From: an uncultured Clostridia bacterium
GTDB taxonomy: Bacteria > Bacillota > Clostridia > Christensenellales > UBA1242
Reading direction: 5' to 3'
Length of the DNA: 5,170 nt
Assembly (NCBI GenBank): GCA_946487985.1
Contig: CAMLUY010000077.1
Span: 1-5,170 of the forward strand
Shown here: positions 1 through 5,170 of the stretch, piece by piece
Layout of the letters: every line of letters starts with the position of its first letter
Position numbering within the stretch: position 1 is the stretch's first letter
Position numbers and translations under genes: made by a program
Notes under the pieces: model-generated
What the model saw: only the letters and a program-made list of their open reading frames with translations
Databases searched by the model: none
What the model was told of the DNA's origin: nothing

Positions 1-1242
1 AAATTTCCTGTATATGTGCTGTCATTAAAGTTGCCAGCTGATTGTGTTGATGTCAATGTCCACCCATCAAAACGTGAAGTCAAGTTTGACAATCCAAACA
101 AAATTTACTCTATTGTCAGACGTGCAGTCGAAAATGCTTTACTTTCGGTTGACCAGATTGCAAATTTCTCCTTTGAAGACAGCAAAATATCCGATTATGA
201 CCGCATTCCGTCGGTTTCACCATCGCAGAAACAAAACAATACTTCACAAAACAATGAAAGCGCCAGTGGTTCAACGCATGCAAGTGCTTCATCTTATGTT
301 TCGCCTTCGCAGAATGCTCAAAACTCCGGTCGATCTTCACAGCAGAAAAACAGCTGGACTCCTTCGGGAGAGGGGCGCTCGTACAGCGTAGACCTGTTTG
401 ACCGTGATGCACCACTACTCAATCCTGATGATTTTGGAATAGAAATCAAAAAGGTTTCTGACTATGAAAGAGAAAAAGGTATTGTTGACGCTGAAAACAA
501 AGAAAATGGCGAAAAAGATGACGAACTGAAAAGCCTTCAAAATCTATCTTTAAAAAAAGAGTATATCATCACTTCAAAAGACGATTCGCGAATCTTCTTT
601 GATAAATCTGAACAAAAGTACATCAATGAAATTCAAGAAAAATCGTCTGTTGAAAGCTTCTTGAATGCTGACATAAAGTCGGAGATGAAAATACTTGGCA
701 CTTTGTTTTCAACATACATTGTCATTGAGCATGCTGACAGTGTGTATTTTATCGACCAGCATGCGGCTCACGAGCGCCTTCTTTATGACAAGCTTGTCAA
801 AAGCATAGACGAAGGCAACATTGCAAGGCAGGATTTGCTTGCGCCGTACACCTTTACTGTTGGTGCAAAAGAAGCATCTCAAATCGACGGACTGCTTGAC
901 GACCTTGAAAACATTGGCTTTATTATTGAAAAAAATGGCAATACTTTCAAAATTACCAGTTTGCCTTTTGTCCTTTGCTATTTGCAGCTTGATAAATTTG
1001 TCGATGAGCTTCTCAAAGAAAATGGTGAGTGGGCAAAAAAACCAAGCGACTACATTCATGAAAAGCTTTGCCAAACCGCCTGCAAACACGCAATCAAGGC
1101 CGGCGACAATATCACAAAAGATGAGTGCGCTTATCTCATTGAACAGGTGCGAAAAGGCGTAATGCTTTGCCCGCACGGAAGACCAATAACCCTTGTGATA
1201 ACACGCCACGAATTTGAAAAAATGTTCAAGCGCATTGTGTAA
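1..1242 (+). CDS. mutL: DNA mismatch repair protein MutL, C-terminal 413 residues (5' end outside window)
   Basis: MutL links MutS mismatch recognition to strand removal; this version should also nick the new strand. The frame is open from base 1, so the gene begins upstream and the GTG at 16 is not a true start. Window codons 15-30 carry the end of the GHKL ATPase/transducer domain, with the DVNVHPSK signature whose lysine (bases 70-72) reaches the ATP site in the family. Codons about 70-125 are a Ser/Asn/Gln-rich linker, then a charged Lys/Glu-rich stretch. The dimerisation/endonuclease domain starts near codon 225. It holds DQHAAHERLLYD (from base 754), a QDLLAP clamp-binding-like motif (829-846), an ACK motif (1078-1086) and CPHGRP (1168-1185), the expected metal-site residues. 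The last position of the DQHA-x2-E-x4-E motif is Asp, not Glu. The C-terminus MFKRIV is typical. miaA follows after 115 bases. Confidence 0.97.
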   Translation, partial: KFPVYVLSLKLPADCVDVNVHPSKREVKFDNPNKIYSIVRRAVENALLSVDQIANFSFEDSKISDYDRIPSVSPSQKQNNTSQNNESASGSTHASASSYVSPSQNAQNSGRSSQQKNSWTPSGEGRSYSVDLFDRDAPLLNPDDFGIEIKKVSDYEREKGIVDAENKENGEKDDELKSLQNLSLKKEYIITSKDDSRIFFDKSEQKYINEIQEKSSVESFLNADIKSEMKILGTLFSTYIVIEHADSVYFIDQHAAHERLLYDKLVKSIDEGNIARQDLLAPYTFTVGAKEASQIDGLLDDLENIGFIIEKNGNTFKITSLPFVLCYLQLDKFVDELLKENGEWAKKPSDYIHEKLCQTACKHAIKAGDNITKDECAYLIEQVRKGVMLCPHGRPITLVITRHEFEKMFKRIV

Positions 1243-1298
1243 TACATTTCAGTTATCGCGTCCAATTAAACCCTAAAACCCCAACAAAGCGATGCCTT

Positions 1299-1339
1299 GA
1301 AAACCAAAACCGAAATATCAAAAAGTCGAAACCAAAACC
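1299..1339 (+). repeat. Two copies of a GAAACCAAAACC-type repeat
   Basis: GAAAACCAAAACC at 1299-1311 and GAAACCAAAACC at 1328-1339 differ only by one A in the run. A related CCCTAAAACCCC lies at 1271-1282. The complementary strand therefore has spaced GG and GGGG runs separated by TTTT. The repeat is short and low in complexity, and it may simply reflect the base composition of the spacer. Confidence 0.5.
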
Positions 1340-1346
1340 AAAAAAT

Positions 1347-1352
1347 AAAGGA
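1347..1352 (+). promoter_or_regulatory. Weak ribosome-binding site for miaA
   Basis: AAAGGA lies 5 bases before the ATG at 1358, slightly closer than ideal and lacking the final GG. It is the only purine-rich candidate near this start and supports it. It is much weaker than the site before the next gene. Confidence 0.6.
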
Positions 1353-1357
1353 CAAAA

Positions 1358-2272
1358 ATGAAAGAAAAAGTGCTGTTTTTGCTTGGTATGACAGGTTCGG
1401 GCAAGTCCGACGTAGCAGTTGAGCTTGCCAAGGTTTTTCATGGAGAAATAATCTCGGCTGACTCAGTTCAAGTTTACCGCGACTTTAATATAGGCTCGGC
1501 AAAAATCACAGAGGCTGAAACAAAAGGCATTCCTCATTTTGGCATAGACATTGTCAGTCCGAACGAGGAATTTAATACTCATGAATTTGTCGAGTTTGCC
1601 AAACAAAAAATACAAGAGATTACCTCTCGCAAGCACCTGCCAATAGTTGTTGGCGGTACAGCACTTTTTGTGAAAGCCTTGCTGCTTGGTTACAATCTTG
1701 GCGACACCAAACCAAATCCAGAGCTCAGACGTCAGCTTGAACAAGAATATGATGAAAAGGGTGGTGACGAACTTGCCAAACGCCTTGAAACCCTTTGCCC
1801 TGGCGCAGCCGATAAAATAGACGTGAACAACAAAACAAGGCTTGTACGAGCGCTTGAAATAGCCCTCTCAGGCGGACAAAAAACCGCAAAGGCTCAAAAG
1901 CAATACGACAGCATTATTTTTGCTCTTACGCCTGACCGCCAACTTGCCTACGAGCGTATCAACAAAAGGGTGGATAAAATGCTTGCAAACGGTCTGATTG
2001 AAGAGGTGAAAAACCTTTTGGAAAAATATGGCCGTGATGTGCCACCATTGCGCGCTATTGGATATAAAGAAACTTGCCAGTATCTTGACGGCGAGATTGA
2101 CAAACAGACCATGACAGAAAAAATCAAACAGCATACACGCAACTACGCAAAGCGCCAACTGACATTCCTTCGCGGCATGGAAGGCGTGCACTACGTGACA
2201 AACTCTGATAAAAAAGAAATACTATCGCAAATAATAAAGGAGGCAAAACCATGGCTCTCAGCAAACAAATAG
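1358..2272 (+). CDS. miaA: tRNA dimethylallyltransferase (tRNA delta(2)-isopentenylpyrophosphate transferase)
   Basis: MiaA transfers a dimethylallyl group from DMAPP to N6 of adenosine-37 in tRNAs that read UNN codons, making i6A. It is cytoplasmic. The 304-residue product matches the family's usual length of about 300-315. In order it shows a P-loop GMTGSGKS (residues 10-17, where GPTASGKT/S is usual), DSVQVYR (35-41, with the catalytic Asp35), GIPHFGIDIV (57-66), PIVVGGTALF (95-104, with Thr101), RLVRALEIALSGG, RINKRVDKMLANGLIEEV, RAIGYKE and the tRNA-binding YAKRQLTFLR near the end. The ATG start places the P-loop at the normal distance from the N-terminus. The 3' end overlaps the next gene by 22 bases. 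mutL-miaA adjacency is a widespread arrangement; hfq, which often follows miaA, is absent here. Confidence 0.97.
   Translation: MKEKVLFLLGMTGSGKSDVAVELAKVFHGEIISADSVQVYRDFNIGSAKITEAETKGIPHFGIDIVSPNEEFNTHEFVEFAKQKIQEITSRKHLPIVVGGTALFVKALLLGYNLGDTKPNPELRRQLEQEYDEKGGDELAKRLETLCPGAADKIDVNNKTRLVRALEIALSGGQKTAKAQKQYDSIIFALTPDRQLAYERINKRVDKMLANGLIEEVKNLLEKYGRDVPPLRAIGYKETCQYLDGEIDKQTMTEKIKQHTRNYAKRQLTFLRGMEGVHYVTNSDKKEILSQIIKEAKPWLSANK
2236..2243 (+). promoter_or_regulatory. Strong Shine-Dalgarno for the ynbB-like gene, inside miaA
   Basis: AAAGGAGG is a near-complete match to the anti-Shine-Dalgarno and sits 7 bases before the ATG at 2251. It lies within the last codons of miaA, whose TAG is at 2270-2272. 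This fixes the downstream start and implies that ribosomes can load on the ynbB-like gene independently or re-initiate after miaA. Confidence 0.85.
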
Positions 2273-3468
2273 TTGAAGCAGAAAAAAAACTTGAAAATCG
2301 CTTTGCGATGATTGATGAAATAGCTTTCAAAAACCAAAAGAAGGTACTTCAAGCCTTTATCGACTGCAAGGTGTCATCACAGTGCTTTGCGGGTTCAACT
2401 GGCTATGGCTATGACGATGTCGGCCGTGACACGCTTGCCAAAGTGTATGCCAAGATTTTTGGCGGTGAAAAAGCAATCGTTTCGCCAATCCTCACATGTG
2501 GTACTCATGCCATCAGTACAGTGCTTTATGGCCTGCTGCGACCTGGCGATACAATGCTTTCAATTACAGGCATGCCGTATGACACTCTGCAAGAAACCCT
2601 TTTCGGCAAAAGCAATGGCTCTCTCGAACAGTTTGGCGTGAAGTATCAGCAGATTGAGCTCAATCCCGACAGCAGTTTCAATGTCGACGCAATCACTGCC
2701 AGCCTGCGCGAATTGCAGCCAGCCGTGGTTTATCTTCAACGTTCACGCGGCTACACCAACAGAAAGGCACTTTCGCCGTATGACATAAAGCCTGTTTTTG
2801 AGCTGATAAAGTCGCTTTCGCCTCAAAGCTTTATTGTTGTCGATAACTGCTATGGCGAATTTGTTGACGACATTGAACCGACAGACGTAGGCGCAGACAT
2901 AGTTGTTGGCTCACTGATAAAAAACCCAGGCGGCGGGCTTGCGCCAACAGGGGGATACATCGTTGGCAGCGAAAGGGCTATTGATATGATTGCAACGCGC
3001 TACACAAATCCTTCGCTAAAACTTGAAGTCGGCTCTTTTGAAATGGGTTATCGCCTATTCTATCAAGGTCTGTTTCTTGCTCCGCACACAGTTGCTCAGG
3101 CATTAAAAGGCACAGCGCTTGTTGGTCAAATAATGGCTGACAAAGGCTATACCGTCATACCAGACAACAGCGAACAGCCTCAGGACATTGTAAAATCTGT
3201 TGTATTCAATACGGCAGAGGAGCTGATAAAGTTTGTTCAAACAGTCCAAAAAGTATCGCCTGTCGACGGCTATGTGTTGCCACTTCCTTGGGATATGCCA
3301 GGATATACCGACCAGGTAATCATGGCAGCTGGCACTTTTGTAGGCGGCTCATCAATCGAACTTTCTTGCGACAGCCCAATCCGTGCGCCATACATTGCAT
3401 ATTTTCAAGGCGGCTTGACATATGAGCATGTAAAGGCGTTTGCCGAAAAACTGCTTGAAGAGTTTTAA
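2251..3468 (+). CDS. ynbB: PLP-dependent enzyme of the YnbB / methionine gamma-lyase-like family ('aluminium resistance protein')
   Basis: This 405-residue protein looks like the Bacillota YnbB family, a fold-type I PLP enzyme related to the Cys/Met-metabolism lyases. The true substrate is not settled, and the 'aluminium resistance' label is historical. Visible family features are STGYGYDDVGRD (49-60), SPILTCGTHAI (78-88, cofactor phosphate region), VVDNCYGEF (196-204, with Asp198 placed to pair with the PLP ring nitrogen) and SLIKNPGGGLAPTGGY (221-236, with Lys224 the likely Schiff-base lysine). No signal peptide is seen, so it should be cytoplasmic. The start is well fixed by the AAAGGAGG site. 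It overlaps miaA by 22 bases in another frame. In B. subtilis ynbB lies in the same general region as miaA-hfq and next to glnRA. Family assignment is firm; the reaction (C-S lyase or other) is inference. Confidence 0.93.
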   Translation: MALSKQIVEAEKKLENRFAMIDEIAFKNQKKVLQAFIDCKVSSQCFAGSTGYGYDDVGRDTLAKVYAKIFGGEKAIVSPILTCGTHAISTVLYGLLRPGDTMLSITGMPYDTLQETLFGKSNGSLEQFGVKYQQIELNPDSSFNVDAITASLRELQPAVVYLQRSRGYTNRKALSPYDIKPVFELIKSLSPQSFIVVDNCYGEFVDDIEPTDVGADIVVGSLIKNPGGGLAPTGGYIVGSERAIDMIATRYTNPSLKLEVGSFEMGYRLFYQGLFLAPHTVAQALKGTALVGQIMADKGYTVIPDNSEQPQDIVKSVVFNTAEELIKFVQTVQKVSPVDGYVLPLPWDMPGYTDQVIMAAGTFVGGSSIELSCDSPIRAPYIAYFQGGLTYEHVKAFAEKLLEEF

Positions 3469-3517
3469 CATTTTGTCATTCCTGTTCTTTTTTTGAGGAT
3501 TTGTCATACATTACAAT
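3469..3517 (+). other. 49-base gap with TTTGTCAT repeats
   Basis: The gap holds two direct copies of TTTGTCAT (3472-3479 and 3500-3507). A third, inverted copy (ATGACAAA, 3518-3525) begins at the next start codon. A T-run at 3488-3494 is not preceded by a stable hairpin, so it is not a convincing terminator. GAGGA at 3495-3499 is the only Shine-Dalgarno-like string and is 18 bases from the ATG. Confidence 0.5.
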
Positions 3518-3526
3518 ATGACAAAT
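3499..3526 (+). repeat. Perfect 10-base inverted repeat spanning a start codon
   Basis: ATTTGTCATA (3499-3508) and TATGACAAAT (3517-3526) are exact reverse complements separated by the 8-base loop CATTACAA. The right arm contains the ATG (3518-3520) of the membrane-protein gene. As RNA the hairpin would pair the start codon; as DNA the dyad could bind a dimeric protein. It is A/T-rich and no T-run follows, so it is not a standard terminator. Confidence 0.75.
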
Positions 3527-4135
3527 AAAAACAAAAACCGCATATTTATCTCTGGAAGAAATTTCATTTTTGACAATATCAAATCTTGCAAGATTAAATT
3601 TCTCGCCATAGTAATTGCTCTCTTGATTGCGCTGCTTACCGGCATAATTGTGGCCATTCGCACTCACAAAAGCATTTTTGTTAATGACAATTTTGGGGTA
3701 GTCGATATATCCTCAAACCAGGTCAGCCCGTCAACCTTTTTCACCAGACTGCTTTCCATGCTGGTAATGTTTTTGTTGCTTTTTGGCTGCTCAACAACAA
3801 AATATCTCTTTCCAGTGTCCTTGATATTCCTTGCATATCGCAGTTATCTGCTTGGCCTGAACGCCTGCTTGATGATAGTAGTGTACGGCTTTTCAGGCGT
3901 GGTAATTTCGGTAATAGTCGCGCTGCCATGCCAGCTTCTGGTGCTTGCAACGCTGTGCATATTCTATATTCTAATGTCAAAGACCTTCAATGATTGCAGA
4001 TGTTTTGGCTCATGCAGCACACCTCGCCAAAAAACCAAGATCGCGCTTACAACTTTGATAATCTTGATACTGCTTTGCATCATCGAATCACTGCTTTTGC
4101 TGCTTTTCAGCGCAAAAATCATTTTGGTAATTTAA
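3518..4135 (+). CDS. Small multipass membrane protein, SpoIIM-like (tentative)
   Basis: The 205-residue product is very hydrophobic. Its N-terminus is basic (residues 1-27, many Lys/Arg). Likely membrane spans are about 27-47, 76-92, 98-122, 125-152 and 175-197. A polar loop of about 28 residues follows span 1, and a positively charged loop (154-174) precedes the last span. The positive-inside rule gives N-terminus in, C-terminus out, with five spans. That layout, the length, and a turn reading ALPCQLL before the fourth hydrophobic core recall SpoIIM, which in B. subtilis works with SpoIID/SpoIIP in peptidoglycan hydrolysis during engulfment. The dacF neighbour fits that reading, but residue identity is not strong enough to be sure. 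The loop at 154-174 has Cys160, Cys162 and Cys166. No later in-frame Met exists before residue 81, so the ATG at 3518 is used although its Shine-Dalgarno is poorly placed. Confidence 0.82.
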   Translation: MTNKNKNRIFISGRNFIFDNIKSCKIKFLAIVIALLIALLTGIIVAIRTHKSIFVNDNFGVVDISSNQVSPSTFFTRLLSMLVMFLLLFGCSTTKYLFPVSLIFLAYRSYLLGLNACLMIVVYGFSGVVISVIVALPCQLLVLATLCIFYILMSKTFNDCRCFGSCSTPRQKTKIALTTLIILILLCIIESLLLLLFSAKIILVI

Positions 4136-4159
4136 AACATTTTTTGATATGAATAGAAT

Positions 4160-4223
4160 AAAATAAAGATTTTTGAAAAAACTATCTGCAAAGGAGAAGT
4201 TTTATGAAAAAGATCTTTATTTT
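4160..4223 (+). promoter_or_regulatory. Possible structured translation-initiation region of dacF
   Basis: AAAATAAAGAT (4160-4170) is the exact reverse complement of ATCTTTATTTT (4213-4223). Pairing can continue inward through 4174/4209 with one G-U pair. Inside it, AAAACT (4178-4183) can pair with AGTTTT (4198-4203), leaving the Shine-Dalgarno in the 14-base apical loop and the ATG (4204-4206) in an internal loop. All stems are A/T-rich, so stability is modest and a chance origin is possible. A competing local palindrome, AAAGATCTTT, lies at 4209-4218. Confidence 0.4.
4191..4196 (+). promoter_or_regulatory. Ribosome-binding site of dacF
   Basis: AAGGAG stands 7 bases before the ATG at 4204, a standard strength and spacing. 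It fixes the start just ahead of a typical signal peptide. Confidence 0.85.
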
Positions 4224-5170
4224 TTGTATGATGGCATTACTGCTTGTCACAGCCATTTGCGGCAGCGCGCCAATCACGTCGCTTGCAGAGGGTGAAGTTG
4301 ACCTTACCTGCAAAAGTTCCTGTCTTGTCGACTACGCGTCTGGCACAATTCTTTACGGGCACAACACAAAAGCCCATCTGCCAATCGCAAGTATGGTAAA
4401 ATTGATGACGATTTCGCTTGTGCTTGACGAGTTTGATAAAGGCAACCTTAAAGAGGATACAATGATTACAACATCAGAAAACGCCTCAGGCATGGGCGGC
4501 AGCCAGGTATTCATCGACCCATATGTTGAATACAGCGCAGGCGACCTTTTGAAAAGCGTAATCATGGCCTCAGCCAACGACGCCTCAGTCGCTCTTGCCG
4601 AGCATATCAGCGGCAGTGAAAACGCCTTTGTTGTAAAAATGAATGAAAAAGCAAAAGCGCTTGGCATGAATGACACAAACTATGTGAATTGCACAGGTCT
4701 GCCAGCGCCAGAACAATACTCATGCGCTCAGGACTGCGCGGTAGTGCTCAAAGAGGTTACAGGACATGAGCTTTACCACAAATTCAGCAGCATTTGGATG
4801 GACGAGCTCGTTCACCCATCAGGACGCAAAACAGAGCTTGTAAACACAAACAGACTCATCAAGTACTATCAGGGCTGCGATAGTGGCAAAACAGGCTCGA
4901 CAAATGAAGCTGGCTGCTGCCTTTCAGCGTCAGCCGAAAGAAATGGTATGCGACTCATCTCTGTCGTTATCGGCGCAAGCAACAGCCAAACACGCTTCAA
5001 TGAGTGCACAAAGCTTTTCAATTATGGCTTCGCAAATTTTGAAAGCAAGTCAATTCTTAATGACAACAGCCCTCTCATGAATTTGCCTGTCAATAAAGGC
5101 AAAGCAGACAATATTGACGTTTATGCAGAGCGCGACTTCTCAACAGTGGTAAAGAAGGGCGGACAACATG
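4204..5170 (+). CDS. dacF: D-alanyl-D-alanine carboxypeptidase, DacF/PBP5-like (3' end outside window)
   Basis: This is a low-molecular-weight penicillin-binding protein (peptidase family S11) that removes the terminal D-Ala from peptidoglycan pentapeptides, limiting cross-linking outside the membrane. The window holds 322 residues with no stop. A signal peptide (basic MKK, hydrophobic core 4-20, likely cleavage after SLA at 28) precedes the catalytic domain. That domain has all three active-site motifs: Ser63-Met-Val-Lys66 (SxxK, nucleophile Ser63), Ser123-Ala-Asn125 (SxN) and Lys229-Thr-Gly231 (KTG). Other DacF-like strings are SGMGGSQVFI, SIWMDEL and NTNRLIKYYQGCDSGKTG. From about residue 285 the start of the beta-rich C-terminal PBP5 domain is visible; the membrane-anchoring end is missing. 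B. subtilis DacF acts in the forespore, but sequence alone does not show whether this copy is sporulation-specific or vegetative. The mature part has nine cysteines. Confidence 0.95.
   Translation, partial: MKKIFIFCMMALLLVTAICGSAPITSLAEGEVDLTCKSSCLVDYASGTILYGHNTKAHLPIASMVKLMTISLVLDEFDKGNLKEDTMITTSENASGMGGSQVFIDPYVEYSAGDLLKSVIMASANDASVALAEHISGSENAFVVKMNEKAKALGMNDTNYVNCTGLPAPEQYSCAQDCAVVLKEVTGHELYHKFSSIWMDELVHPSGRKTELVNTNRLIKYYQGCDSGKTGSTNEAGCCLSASAERNGMRLISVVIGASNSQTRFNECTKLFNYGFANFESKSILNDNSPLMNLPVNKGKADNIDVYAERDFSTVVKKGGQH

Larger units (their letters stand above)
1243..1357 (+). other. mutL-miaA spacer, A/C-rich and G-poor
   Basis: This 115-base gap has no good open reading frame and no GC-rich hairpin followed by a T-run, so I see no terminator. 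Its only inverted repeat of note is a weak ATCGC/GCGAT pair (1255-1259 and 1289-1293) with a 29-base loop. From about 1261 the + strand is almost entirely A and C, with repeated AAAACC units. As RNA this would be a largely unstructured leader before miaA. No convincing sigma-A promoter was found, so miaA is probably read from the mutL transcript. Confidence 0.6.

Noticed and set aside
709..1209. 166-codon minus-strand open frame inside mutL
   Set aside because: It lies wholly opposite the conserved MutL endonuclease domain and shows no recognisable protein features; a shadow frame.
1253..1441. Minus-strand open frame across the mutL-miaA spacer
   Set aside because: Its Phe/Gly-alternating product comes from the A/C-rich repeats read backwards, it overlaps miaA, and it has no ribosome-binding site.
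3461..3497. Rho-independent terminator after the ynbB-like gene, using the T-run at 3488-3494
   Set aside because: Upstream pairing is limited to about 4 bases (AACA/TGTT) with no GC-rich stem.
3501..3517. TTGTCA (3501-3506) and TACAAT (3512-3517) as a sigma-A promoter
   Set aside because: The two hexamers are only 5 bases apart, and TACAAT abuts the ATG, so transcription would start inside the gene. The similarity is a by-product of the inverted repeat.
3570..3599. TTGACA at 3570-3575 as an internal promoter
   Set aside because: It lies inside the membrane-protein gene and has no good -10 box at 16-18 bases (only ATTAAA-like strings).
4136..4170. Promoter upstream of dacF using TTGATA (4144-4149) or TTGGTA (4124-4129) with TAAAAT or TATGAA
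   Set aside because: No pair has both good hexamers and 16-18 base spacing; the closest (TTGGTA, 18 bases, TATGAA) is poor at both boxes. No convincing SigF/SigG boxes either.
4880..4899. Non-canonical DSGKTG (instead of DG-x-KTG) in the carboxypeptidase as an active-site defect
   Set aside because: The KTG triad is intact, and Gly/Ser variants just before it are, as I recall, usual in clostridial DacF relatives.

Overview
The window carries five genes, all on the + strand, and no RNA genes, mobile elements or CRISPR. In order they are: the 3' part of mutL (mismatch repair, cut by the left edge); a complete miaA (tRNA dimethylallyltransferase); a complete PLP-dependent enzyme of the YnbB / methionine gamma-lyase-like family (the old 'aluminium resistance protein'); a small multipass membrane protein that resembles SpoIIM in layout; and the 5' part of a DacF-type D-alanyl-D-alanine carboxypeptidase (cut by the right edge).

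The gene content suggests a Bacillota bacterium, probably a Clostridia-like anaerobe. MutL has the C-terminal endonuclease domain that enterobacterial MutL lacks. The YnbB family is typical of Bacillota, the carboxypeptidase reads like clostridial DacF, and ribosome-binding sites are AAGGAG/AAAGGAGG type. The standard genetic code fits all frames. This is inference from protein resemblance; no taxonomic marker lies in the window.

Layout. mutL (1-1242) is followed by a 115-base A/C-rich, G-poor spacer and then miaA (1358-2272). The ynbB-like gene (2251-3468) starts inside the end of miaA, with a 22-base overlap and a near-perfect Shine-Dalgarno, so the two are probably co-transcribed and translationally linked. 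A 49-base gap leads to the membrane protein (3518-4135), and a 68-base gap leads to dacF (4204 to the edge). No convincing rho-independent terminator or sigma-A promoter was found in any gap, so the five genes could be one long transcription unit, though that cannot be shown from sequence alone.

Functionally there are two blocks. The first is a housekeeping mutL-miaA block, here continued by ynbB with no hfq after miaA. The second is a membrane/cell-wall block. In Bacillus subtilis spoIIM and dacF lie a few genes apart next to the spoIIA operon, which supports reading the small membrane protein as SpoIIM-like.

I found no obviously new biological system. The most unusual non-coding signals are two inverted repeats, each straddling the start codon of one of the last two genes: a perfect 10-base repeat at 3499-3526, and a longer A/T-rich nested structure at 4160-4223 that places the Shine-Dalgarno in a loop.
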